This document shows, piece after piece, positions 1 through 6,172 of a DNA stretch of 7,307 nt. A program made the translations under genes and the position numbers. The DNA lies in assembly GCA_003242255.1 (NCBI GenBank), contig QGUT01000074.1, forward strand, positions 1-7,307, read 5' to 3'. Every line of letters starts with the position of its first letter. Position 1 is the stretch's first letter. The stretch comes from Bacillota bacterium (GTDB lineage: Bacteria > Bacillota > Thermosediminibacteria > Thermosediminibacterales > Thermosediminibacteraceae). The notes under the pieces were generated by a model. The model saw only the letters and a list, made by a program, of their open reading frames with translations. It did no database searches and was not told the DNA's origin.

Positions 1-140
1 CCACTCCGTCGTCAATCTCCCGGGCCGGCGTCTTTCTCGCGGGGTCCACCCCCCCACTTTGCGGCCAGGTACGCCCCGTAGCTTAAGTAAGCTAAAATGA
101 ACAGAACGGCTCCCAGGATCAGGAGCCATACCGAATTCAT
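1..140 (-). pseudogene. cstA: CstA-family carbon starvation / peptide transporter, N-terminus only, apparently frameshifted
   Basis: CstA proteins are multi-spanning inner-membrane transporters for peptides or pyruvate, induced in carbon starvation. Reading leftward from ATG at 140-138, the product begins MNSVWLLILGAVLFILAYLS, a first membrane helix (about residues 4-27) followed by AAKWG. The raw frame then runs into a TGA at 14-12 after 42 residues. Removing one base from the run of seven C at 49-55 restores KWGVDPARKTPAREIDDGV, which closely matches the conserved CstA segment after helix 1 (DPxRKTPAxxxxDGVDY). The gene therefore has a +1 frameshift in a homopolymer, either real or a sequencing error, and the rest lies beyond the window. 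A Shine-Dalgarno AAGGA sits about 8 bases before the ATG. Family assignment is good; gene integrity is unknown. Confidence 0.78.
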
Positions 141-261
141 AGTGCACTTCCTTAATTTTATTTTTGTCATTGATGTAAAACGTATTTGCTCAACACTCTG
201 TATAAATCCTTTTCTTTCACCCCCTTCCTCAGGCTATCGCCTTTTGTTTTTTAAATATAAT

Positions 262-291
262 ATTATAGCTGTAATCCCAATTTTATGTCAC
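262..291 (-). promoter_or_regulatory. Probable SigA-type promoter for the cstA-like gene
   Basis: Read on the minus strand there is a -35 box GTGACA (291-286) and a perfect -10 box TATAAT (267-262) separated by 18 bases. Transcription would start near 255, leaving a leader of about 115 bases before the ATG at 140. The leader holds a small stem (AGGC/GCCT at 231-242) and a 17-codon reading frame (167-220). This is a consensus match only. Confidence 0.5.
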
Positions 292-309
292 GATTTCACT
301 CCGATTCTA

Positions 310-318
310 TGTTATAAT
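310..318 (+). promoter_or_regulatory. Extended -10 promoter for the gate/MazG-like operon
   Basis: TGTTATAAT is a perfect extended -10 element (TGnTATAAT). No convincing -35 hexamer exists at the usual distance (about 289-296), as is typical of extended -10 promoters. The expected transcript start is near 325, about 30 bases before the TTG start at 355. Where its -35 would lie overlaps the -35 of the opposing cstA-like promoter, so the two promoters are back to back. Confidence 0.55.
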
Positions 319-341
319 CTTTCTGTAAAACTTAATGGAGC

Positions 342-347
342 GGAGGG
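342..347 (+). promoter_or_regulatory. Ribosome binding site that fixes the TTG start at 355
   Basis: GGAGGG lies 7 bases before TTG at 355-357, which is in frame with the gate protein. The same frame stays open back to 97, but nothing upstream has a comparable site and the upstream translation is not protein-like. Confidence 0.7.
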
Positions 348-354
348 AAAAACC

Positions 355-792
355 TTGCCTTACCCGACCAATTCCGTGACTACGGATACGCTAAAGCGCG
401 GGCTGAAATCGGGCATCGAAGTCACCTGGCAGCTGGCGAAGGTGATGCTTCCCATTTATTTTACAGTCACTCTTTTGAAGCATACCCCAGTCCTGGACGC
501 CATAGCCCGATTTTTCGCGCCGCTCATGGGGATATTCGGCCTGCCGGGAGAAGCCGCCCTGGTGCTGGTCATAGGCAATCTGGTAAACCTGTACGCCGCC
601 ATAGGGGCCATAGCATCCCTTTCCCTTTCCTTAAAGGAAATATCGATTCTGGCGATAATGCTCTCCTTCTGCCACAGCCTGCCGGTCGAGACGGCCCTGG
701 CAAAAAAAATAGGCCTTTCGGCCGTAAGCGTCATAGCTGCGCGGATGGCACTGGCGGTTCTATCGGGACTTGCCTTCAACCTTCTACTTTAA
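355..792 (+). CDS. Nucleoside-recognition (gate) domain membrane protein, first subunit
   Basis: A 145-residue hydrophobic protein of the nucleoside-recognition/gate family (Pfam Gate type, also found in SpmA/SpmB, FeoB and nucleoside transporters). Likely membrane helices are at about 24-43, 66-88, 93-110 and 121-143. The family-like segment FGLPGEAALVLVIGNLVNLY (61-80) is followed by a polar motif SFCHSLPVE (104-112) inside a hydrophobic stretch, typical of these proteins. The start is TTG at 355, set by GGAGGG 7 bases upstream; the frame is open further upstream but that part overlaps the promoter. It is followed after 13 bases by a second gate protein, so the two halves probably form a heteromer. 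Substrate is not known: 'nucleoside recognition' is a historical name, and the MazG-like neighbour is only suggestive of a nucleotide link. Confidence 0.85.
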   Translation: MPYPTNSVTTDTLKRGLKSGIEVTWQLAKVMLPIYFTVTLLKHTPVLDAIARFFAPLMGIFGLPGEAALVLVIGNLVNLYAAIGAIASLSLSLKEISILAIMLSFCHSLPVETALAKKIGLSAVSVIAARMALAVLSGLAFNLLL

Positions 793-797
793 AGGGG
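791..797 (+). promoter_or_regulatory. Ribosome binding site overlapping the upstream stop codon
   Basis: AAAGGGG overlaps the TAA (790-792) of the first gate gene and lies 8 bases before TTG at 806. This supports 806 over the longer frame from 770. A near-identical AAAGGGGTG occurs at 1241-1249 before the MazG-like gene. Confidence 0.6.
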
Positions 798-805
798 TGG
801 TCGCA

Positions 806-1258
806 TTGGTGGAAGCTTTAAGAGAAGCTGTAGTAGGGTCCCTTAACTCCATAAAGCAGATCGCCATCATCGTAATTCCTCTGATGATAGCCATGGAAAT
901 TCTAAAAGACCTGGGGTTTCTGGACCGCATCGCCGACTGGCTGTCGCCGATAGTCCGGATCTTCGGTATGAAAAAAGAGTCGGCCTTCCCGCTGGCGATA
1001 GGAATAATCATAGGCCTTTCCTACGGTGCCGGGATTATTTTTAAAGCCGCCAAAGAATACCAGTTGTCTCGAAAAGACCTGTACCTTATAACGTACTTTC
1101 TGGTCTCGGCCCACGCGGTCTTCGAAGACACGGCCATCTTCGCCGCACTGGGAGTAAGCGCTTCTCTGCTCCTCCTGACGCGCCTTTCCGTGGCGGCAAT
1201 CTTCACCTTTCTGGCATCGAAAGCAATAAAGGACACTGAAAAAGGGGTGAATTTATGA
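806..1258 (+). CDS. Nucleoside-recognition (gate) domain membrane protein, second subunit
   Basis: A 150-residue membrane protein paired with the gene before it. Hydrophobic helices are at about 17-35, 60-78, 93-102, 109-124 and 127-140. The motif SAHAVFEDT (101-109) occupies the place of HSLPVE in the first subunit: a His followed by acidic residues in a membrane segment, a recurrent feature of paired gate proteins. The frame is open from a TTG at 770, inside the previous gene, but AAAGGGG at 791-797 points to TTG at 806 (GTG at 809 is the alternative). The ribosome site overlaps the previous stop codon, implying translational coupling. The end overlaps the next gene by four bases (ATGA). 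Probably a two-component membrane channel or transporter with unknown cargo; a SpmA/SpmB-type role cannot be excluded, though these are shorter and lack typical Spm context. Confidence 0.85.
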   Translation: MVEALREAVVGSLNSIKQIAIIVIPLMIAMEILKDLGFLDRIADWLSPIVRIFGMKKESAFPLAIGIIIGLSYGAGIIFKAAKEYQLSRKDLYLITYFLVSAHAVFEDTAIFAALGVSASLLLLTRLSVAAIFTFLASKAIKDTEKGVNL

Positions 1259-1581
1259 ATATACAAAACAAGAACGACTTTAAAGTAATAAGCCTGCCGA
1301 AACTCAATGGCCTTACCCCAACCCTGGAATCTACAGCTCTAAAGCTCATGGAAGAAGCCGGGGAGTTGGCCCAGGCCATCGGCAAGTTCAGAGCAAAGAG
1401 CGGGGAAAAAATAAAGATGGACGAAAAAGAAGTGGTGGACAGGATGGCGAGGGAACTCTTAGACGTGGCGCAAGTGGCGGTATCCATGATGTTCGTCCTG
1501 GAGGAAAACTACAATATAGACCTGGAGGAAAAGTTAAAGCAGCACATAGAAAAGCTCAAGGCCAAAGGGTATTTGAAGTGA
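1255..1581 (+). CDS. MazG-like nucleotide pyrophosphohydrolase
   Basis: A 108-residue all-alpha MazG-superfamily protein. These enzymes cleave (d)NTPs to the monophosphate and pyrophosphate, often removing damaged or surplus nucleotides in the cytoplasm. The metal-binding signature is intact: EEAGE with E33, E34 and E37, then ELLDVAQ with E67 and D70, fitting ExxE...ExxD. The tail (83-108) is a charged amphipathic helix. Size fits the single-domain MazG-like family, not the two-domain MazG (about 260 aa). The ATG at 1255 overlaps the TGA of the second gate gene (ATGA) with AGGGG 7 bases upstream, so it is translationally coupled to a membrane protein. It stops 2 bases short of the end of the convergent rho gene, with no visible terminator between them. 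Substrate cannot be told from sequence. Confidence 0.88.
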   Translation: MNIQNKNDFKVISLPKLNGLTPTLESTALKLMEEAGELAQAIGKFRAKSGEKIKMDEKEVVDRMARELLDVAQVAVSMMFVLEENYNIDLEEKLKQHIEKLKAKGYLK

Positions 1582-1583
1582 TC

Positions 1584-2849
1584 TTAAGTCAGGTGCAACT
1601 CGTTAATCATGGAGGCCAGGTTTTCTAAGAATTCCCTGTTGGTGCGGGTCATTTTGAGCCTGTTTATGAGGGTGCTGGCCGCTTCTACGGTATCCATCGA
1701 AGCTAAGGCTTTCCTCAAAACCCAGACCGCTTCCAATTCGTCTTTAGTGAGCAGCAATTCTTCCCGGCGGGTGCCCGACTTTTTTATGTCTATGGCCGGG
1801 TAAATCCGGCGCTCCGCTAACTTCCGATCCAGGTGGATTTCCATGTTGCCGGTGCCTTTGAATTCCTCGTAAATGACGTCGTCCATGCGGCTCCCAGTTT
1901 CTATCAATGCGGTGGCTATAATGGTCAGACTCCCGCCTTCCTCTATGTTGCGAGCCGCTCCGAAGAACCGCTTGGGCTTGTGGAGGGCGCTCGGGTCCAG
2001 CCCTCCGGACAGGGTTCTGCCCGTCGGCGGGACCACCAAATTGTTGGCCCTGGCCAGGCGGGTTATGCTGTCGAGCAATATCACCACATCCTTTTTGCTC
2101 TCTACCAGCCTCTGGGCGCGCTCAAACACCATTTCGGCGACCCTCAGGTGGTTTTCCGGCGGCTCGTCGAAAGTGGAGCTGACCACATCGCCTTTCACCG
2201 AACGCCTCATATCGGTGACCTCTTCGGGCCTTTCATCTATAAGCAGTACTATGAGTTCCAGATCCGGGTGATTTTTCGAAAGGGCGTTGGCTATGTTTTT
2301 CAGCATCATGGTCTTTCCAGCTTTGGGCGGGGAAACGATGAGGGCCCTTTGTCCCTTACCGATTGGAGAAATGAGGTCGATTATCCGGGTGGAAAGCTCC
2401 TCCGGATCGTGCTCCAGCGTGAGCCTGGGTTGCGGGAAGATGGGGGTGAGGGATTCAAAGTGGAACCGGTTTACGGCGTGTTCCGGATCAAGGCCGTTTA
2501 CCTCGTGGACCTGCAGCAGGGCTCTGTATTTTTCGCCCTCCTTCGGAGGCCTGATTCTTCCTTTGACCTGATCCCCGGTGCGCAGGTGAAACCGCCGGAT
2601 CTGGGAAGGTGAAACGTATATGTCCTCGTCGGAAGGGAGGTAATTTTCCAGCCTTAAAAAACCGTATCCGTCCGGCATCACCTCCAGGACTCCTTCGGCT
2701 ATGCTCTCTCCCGACTCTTCCGCCATGGCTTCCAGGATCTTTACTATGAGTTCTTTTTTCCTGTACTTGTAGTATCCGGGAATTTTCTTTTCCCGTGCTA
2801 TTTCATGAAGCTGGGCTATGGTCTTTTTTTCCAGTTCCTGAGCCAGCAA
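1584..2849 (-). CDS. rho: Transcription termination factor Rho
   Basis: Full-length (421 aa; E. coli Rho is 419) hexameric RNA-dependent ATPase that ends transcription. In order: Rho N-terminal helical domain (1-45), RNA-binding cold-shock-like domain with GYGFLR (61-66) and [12 protein letters not shown] (76-87), then the RecA-type motor. Walker A is SPPKAGKT (173-180), the catalytic Glu is in DERPEE (E206), Walker B is VVILLD (255-260), the Q-loop region follows LSGGLD (280-285), and the arginine finger is R361 in SGTRREE. All key residues are present and there is no low-complexity insertion such as some Actinobacteria carry. The start is TTG at 2849, with GAGGTGA (2860-2854) just upstream; no ATG fits. 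A predicted promoter and a terminator-like hairpin lie in its leader. It converges on the MazG-like gene, with 2 bases between stop codons. Confidence 0.97.
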   Translation of the reverse strand: MLAQELEKKTIAQLHEIAREKKIPGYYKYRKKELIVKILEAMAEESGESIAEGVLEVMPDGYGFLRLENYLPSDEDIYVSPSQIRRFHLRTGDQVKGRIRPPKEGEKYRALLQVHEVNGLDPEHAVNRFHFESLTPIFPQPRLTLEHDPEELSTRIIDLISPIGKGQRALIVSPPKAGKTMMLKNIANALSKNHPDLELIVLLIDERPEEVTDMRRSVKGDVVSSTFDEPPENHLRVAEMVFERAQRLVESKKDVVILLDSITRLARANNLVVPPTGRTLSGGLDPSALHKPKRFFGAARNIEEGGSLTIIATALIETGSRMDDVIYEEFKGTGNMEIHLDRKLAERRIYPAIDIKKSGTRREELLLTKDELEAVWVLRKALASMDTVEAASTLINRLKMTRTNREFLENLASMINELHLT

Positions 2850-2866
2850 TATCTCACCTCATTTAC

Positions 2867-2904
2867 AAAAAAATACTCTCCGTTTAAATTATGTAGCGGA
2901 GAAT
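2867..2904 (-). terminator. Intrinsic terminator or attenuator in the rho leader
   Basis: On the minus-strand RNA, AUUCUCCG (2904-2897) pairs with CGGAGAGU (2882-2875) in an 8-bp stem containing one U-G pair, around a 14-nt loop. One A and then seven U (2873-2867) follow. It lies about 30 bases after the kinase stop, so it could end the SLH-receiver-kinase operon. It also lies between the predicted rho promoter and the rho ribosome site. Only 6 bases separate the U tract from the Shine-Dalgarno, so no promoter fits downstream and any rho transcript must pass it. Stem strength is moderate and the loop is large. Confidence 0.6.
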
Positions 2905-2933
2905 GTAAAATTACTCGAACAGGTTTAAATTAT
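2882..2933. repeat. 11-bp direct repeat around the rho promoter and leader hairpin
   Basis: GTTTAAATTAT occurs exactly at 2882-2892 and again at 2923-2933, 41 bases apart, about four helical turns. The second copy covers most of the predicted -10 box of rho; the first lies in the terminator loop. It could be an operator pair or chance in AT-rich DNA. Confidence 0.4.
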
Positions 2934-2957
2934 ATCAAAGTTTGGACCGGTCATCAA
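2929..2957 (-). promoter_or_regulatory. SigA-type promoter for rho
   Basis: Minus strand: -35 TTGATG (2957-2952), 17-base spacer, -10 TATAAT (2934-2929). It overlaps the last codons of the kinase gene, which stops at 2935. Transcription would start near 2922, giving a leader of about 72 bases that contains the hairpin at 2867-2904. Confidence 0.65.
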
Positions 2958-3882
2958 CAGCCCCGGGCCTGCGGACGGGAAACTCGATGACAAATCTGGT
3001 GCCCTTTCCCTCCTCCGAATCGAAATAAATCTTACCCCCAAGGTTTTCCACAATTTTTTTGGAGATAAACAGGCCTAGGCCTGTCCCGTCTTTTTTCGTG
3101 GTGTAAAATGGAGTGAAAATTTTGTCTTCTATCTCCGGGCTTATCCCTCTCCCGCTGTCCCTGACTTCTATCAGGATTTTTCCATTATCTTTTAAAACTG
3201 CGACCTCAACGCTTCCACCTTCATCTGTGGCTTCGAAGGCGTTCTGAAGCAAGTTTACCAGCACTTGTTCTAGTTGGCTTTTATTGGCCCATATAAACGC
3301 GGCCTCGTCCTTTGTCTGCACATTGAGCCGAATTTTCTTATTTTCGAAGCTGTTTTTGAAAAGTTCAACAACCTCGTTTACAATTCCTCCCACCCATACA
3401 AGACCTTTATTATCGTTCTGCTGCGTCTTTACCATCATGAGAAATTCCTTTACCAGGCTTTCCAGCCTGTCCACTTCGGAAATCATAATCTTTATATATT
3501 CTTTACGCTTGTCCCCTTCCGGAAGGGAGTTATCCAAGATCTGCAGAAAACCCCGAATAGCAAAAAGCGGATTCTTTATTTCATGGACAACGCAGGCTGC
3601 TACTTCGCTAAAAGTATCAAAAAGAATTTCAGAGGAGCCTTTGCTGCTTTCGGGCTCCTCTTCACTTTCACAATATACCACTACGCCCAATGCCTTTTCT
3701 TTGTCTTTTACCACCATCGTATTTACGTTAAAAGTCTTATACTCTTTTTCCTCATTTTGCACATTGTTTTCCAAAACTACGGTGTGAACTCCTTCTTTGA
3801 TAAAAACGGCAGGGTCCTCCGAAATCTTGTAACTCCGATTAGTAAATAAATCCTCAAAAACCTTTGAGCTACCGGAGTTCAT
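2935..3882 (-). CDS. Soluble histidine kinase resembling sporulation kinases (KinA-E type)
   Basis: A 315-residue sensor kinase with no membrane segment, so it acts in the cytoplasm. Residues 1-75 form a diverged, PAS-like sensor ending in a beta-strand pattern (VVVYCES). The dimerisation/phosphoacceptor helix carries the H box VVHEIKNPLFAIRGFLQIL with H100, then SEVDRLESLVKEFLMM (135-150). The ATPase domain has the N box NLLQNAFEA (N214), G1 DSGRGIS (242-248), F box FTPFYTT and G2 DGTGLGL (265-271), all intact. The helix from 98 to 152, with HEIKNPL, GFLQ and EFLM, resembles the KinA-E sporulation kinases; this is recall, not a search. The ATG at 3882 has GAGAGGAG 7 bases before it and overlaps the receiver gene by 14 bases, so the two are coupled and the receiver is its likely partner. 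The signal it senses is unknown. Confidence 0.92.
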   Translation of the reverse strand: MNSGSSKVFEDLFTNRSYKISEDPAVFIKEGVHTVVLENNVQNEEKEYKTFNVNTMVVKDKEKALGVVVYCESEEEPESSKGSSEILFDTFSEVAACVVHEIKNPLFAIRGFLQILDNSLPEGDKRKEYIKIMISEVDRLESLVKEFLMMVKTQQNDNKGLVWVGGIVNEVVELFKNSFENKKIRLNVQTKDEAAFIWANKSQLEQVLVNLLQNAFEATDEGGSVEVAVLKDNGKILIEVRDSGRGISPEIEDKIFTPFYTTKKDGTGLGLFISKKIVENLGGKIYFDSEEGKGTRFVIEFPVRRPGAVDDRSKL

Positions 3883-4273
3883 TGATATTCTCCTCTCGAT
3901 GCAAATCTCTAGATGTCAATGCCGTCTTTATCAAATCTTCAAGCCTGGATATGTCAAAGGGTTTTACCAGATATGCGAAAGCCCCCTTATCTAAAGCCTT
4001 TTTGGCCGATTTGTTTTCGCCGTTTCCTGAAATCATGATCCCCCGCAAATTTAAATCTATCTCTTTCAATTTTGCCAGGAGGGTGAGACCGTCCATCTCG
4101 GGCAGAGCCATATCTATGACAGCCAAATCGGGTTTTACCTTGCTGGCAAGCTGCAGAGCTTCACACCCGGATGATGCGCCGAAAACCTCGTATCCGTGAA
4201 ATTCGAGGGCTTCCAGGAGCATCCTCCTCACCCACGTCTGGTCATCAACCACGAGGATTTTGCTTTTCTTCAT
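3869..4273 (-). CDS. Stand-alone receiver-domain response regulator, Spo0F-like
   Basis: A 134-residue protein that is a single CheY-type receiver with no output domain, so it should pass phosphate on or act by protein contact. The acid pocket is D10-D11 in VVDDQ, the phosphoacceptor is D54 in VIDM, the switch residue is S82 in MISGNGE (Thr in Spo0F), and the conserved lysine is K104 in VKPFDI. These positions equal the Spo0F numbering, and VDDQ, MDG, LKEIDLN and KPFDI are close to Spo0F. The frame opens at GTG 4279, but GAGGGG at 4285-4280 directly abuts that codon and is 6 bases before ATG 4273, so 4273 is chosen. It follows an SLH gene by 27 bases and overlaps the kinase gene. A phosphorelay role is inferred; a CheY-like or other adaptor role is possible. 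Confidence 0.9.
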   Translation of the reverse strand: MKKSKILVVDDQTWVRRMLLEALEFHGYEVFGASSGCEALQLASKVKPDLAVIDMALPEMDGLTLLAKLKEIDLNLRGIMISGNGENKSAKKALDKGAFAYLVKPFDISRLEDLIKTALTSRDLHREENINELR

Positions 4274-4300
4274 ATACACCCCCTCGATTGCGGAACTATT

Positions 4301-6163
4301 TTAAGAAGTCACTAGATCCATTACTACATCCGCATAGAAAATATCCCGGTCGTACCTACCCGCTGCAATAATCTCGTCCCCTTCTTCGATATAGTCGGCT
4401 ATTTTCTTCACGCTCACTTCTCTATTGCCCTTTAAAATCAGCGTATCGTCCGTGTAATAAATGGCTACAGTAGAAGTCTTGCCCTGGTCATCCTTGAACT
4501 CCGCTACGATCACTCTGATATCCGTATGCAGGTATTTCACGGTCCCCCTGACCACATGGAGAAGCTGCCTTGCCGTCACTTCCATCTTTAATATCTCTTC
4601 GCCATCCGCCTCGATTTCGACGTAAAAGTTGGGCTTTATATCGGAAACTGCAATGCTCTTCTTATCCTGGGTTATTTTGGAGTTGCTGGTAACCGTGAAG
4701 GTATATTCCTCTCCCTCGTCGTCCACTACAGTGATTTTTGAAACGTCCGAAATCAATACAGCCTTGACCACTCCGCTGACATTCTGCTTGACGCTCTTTG
4801 CCTCTATTCTCGTCACTTTCTTATATTCAAGGTATAGAGTGACTTCGTCCTGGCTCTTTATGCTGCCCAGTTCCGCACTCTTGCCGTCCCGTTTTACTTC
4901 CACTCCCTCTTCCACTTCGAAATCCTCGACGCTGCCGTCATCAAGCTCCAAAGTTATCACGGGATTCCTGGCGAGAAAACTCACGCTCTTTACGGAGCCC
5001 TTGACCTTCTTTTCGGGGCTCTCAGCCTCTATATTGAATACCCTATCTCCGTAAAGCATCAGGGTCACCATGTCTCCGGATGCCAGCTGCGAAAGGGAAG
5101 TTACCTTGCCGTCTTTCGTCACCCTCACCGAAGCATCCAGGGAGTAAGTCTCTTTATTTCCGGTTTCTTCGTTCTCCACCACCACGTAGCCGGTAAGAGC
5201 GGACTTGAGTATTCCCGTCACGGTTTTAAAACTTGTGGGTTGCTGAACATCATTCAAAAAAGCTTCTATGTACTTCGCATTGTTGCCCTCGGCTATAATC
5301 CTGAGTTTTGCTCCGGCCACTAAATCTTTTAGCGTTATCGCCTTTAAGTTACCCTTCTCGTCCTTTTCGTATATCCCGCAATCGCTTCCGATAAAATAAG
5401 TGGCTAAGGTGCCGTTTTCCAGCCTCACATCCATGTAATTTAGAAAGTCCGACACTACCTTTTCAACCCTGCCGGTTGCAATTCGGCCCGAGAGGTCCAT
5501 GTACTCTGCGATCTGATTTAAAATCTTGGCAGACTGGGCGCGGGTCAAATTCTCCTTCGGTTTGAAGCTCCCATCATCGAAACCGGCAAGTATTTTCTTT
5601 TCTACGGCCAGCTGCACGTACGTCCTCGAGTTCAGCGGTATTTCGTTGGTGTCCTTAAACGGAAGACTTATGTTCTTGATGGATTGGGCATCTTTTTCCA
5701 TTCCCATTGCCCTTACGGCAAAGACCGCCGCTTCGAACCTCTTAGTGGCATCATCGGGTCTAAAATTGGAGTAGTCGTCCCCGGAAATTATCCCCTTTTC
5801 CACCGCTACAGCCACATAACCCCGGGCCCACTGCGGAATCGAACTGGCATTGGGAAAATTGGCCGGAAGGGCCTTGTTTTTCGCTTCCTCTTCCAGGCCC
5901 ATGAGCCTGACTATCATGGTTATAAACTCCACGCGCTTGACCGGATCGTCGGGAGAAAAGGTATCGGGACTTTTCCCGGTAACCACCCCTAAGAGAACCA
6001 TCTTTTCCACGAAAGGCCTTGCCCAATCGTACTTCTGGGAGGCCATGTCGGTAAAATTAATCGCTGCTGCGAGGGCTCGATGTGGGCCGGAAAAACTCGT
6101 CAAAATCAAAAAAATCGAAATTATCACGGCACACGATTTCAGGGCCCGGTAAAATGGTTTCAC
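4301..6163 (-). CDS. Exported SLH-domain protein with tandem beta-rich modules
   Basis: A 620-residue surface protein. Residues 1-32 are a signal peptide (basic MKPFYRALK, hydrophobic core, cleavage after ALA at 30-32). Three SLH domains follow at about 36-88, 103-155 and 168-220; each has a partly conserved wall-polymer-binding turn (VKRVE, TKRFE, LTRAQ). They should anchor the protein to secondary cell-wall polymer. The rest (about 228-620) is five degenerate repeats of 70-85 residues (near 228-305, 313-382, 385-457, 459-531 and 535-620). Each starts with a V.G.VK-like strand and ends with a hydrophobic strand such as RIEAKS. The TTG at 6172 is in frame, but AAAGGAG touches it directly and lies 9 bases before GTG 6163, so GTG is chosen. 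It has its own promoter and leads the receiver and kinase genes. Function beyond wall attachment is unknown. Confidence 0.9.
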   Translation of the reverse strand: MKPFYRALKSCAVIISIFLILTSFSGPHRALAAAINFTDMASQKYDWARPFVEKMVLLGVVTGKSPDTFSPDDPVKRVEFITMIVRLMGLEEEAKNKALPANFPNASSIPQWARGYVAVAVEKGIISGDDYSNFRPDDATKRFEAAVFAVRAMGMEKDAQSIKNISLPFKDTNEIPLNSRTYVQLAVEKKILAGFDDGSFKPKENLTRAQSAKILNQIAEYMDLSGRIATGRVEKVVSDFLNYMDVRLENGTLATYFIGSDCGIYEKDEKGNLKAITLKDLVAGAKLRIIAEGNNAKYIEAFLNDVQQPTSFKTVTGILKSALTGYVVVENEETGNKETYSLDASVRVTKDGKVTSLSQLASGDMVTLMLYGDRVFNIEAESPEKKVKGSVKSVSFLARNPVITLELDDGSVEDFEVEEGVEVKRDGKSAELGSIKSQDEVTLYLEYKKVTRIEAKSVKQNVSGVVKAVLISDVSKITVVDDEGEEYTFTVTSNSKITQDKKSIAVSDIKPNFYVEIEADGEEILKMEVTARQLLHVVRGTVKYLHTDIRVIVAEFKDDQGKTSTVAIYYTDDTLILKGNREVSVKKIADYIEEGDEIIAAGRYDRDIFYADVVMDLVTS

Positions 6164-6172
6164 GGTCTCCAA

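Noticed and set aside
231..242. AGGC-TATC-GCCT inverted repeat as a terminator or operator
   Set aside because: Only four base pairs and no T run; too weak to call.
97..354. Upstream extension of the first gate protein in an open frame
   Set aside because: It covers the cstA leader, both promoters and the ribosome site at 342-347; the translation is not membrane- or domain-like.
1833..2612. Long open frame (259 codons) on the plus strand across rho
   Set aside because: It is fully antisense to a conserved, intact rho gene, has no promoter or ribosome site, and its translation matches no family I know; it is a codon-bias shadow.
3274..3849. Plus-strand open frames opposite the kinase
   Set aside because: Antisense to an intact histidine kinase with all motifs; low-complexity translation rich in F, S and L.
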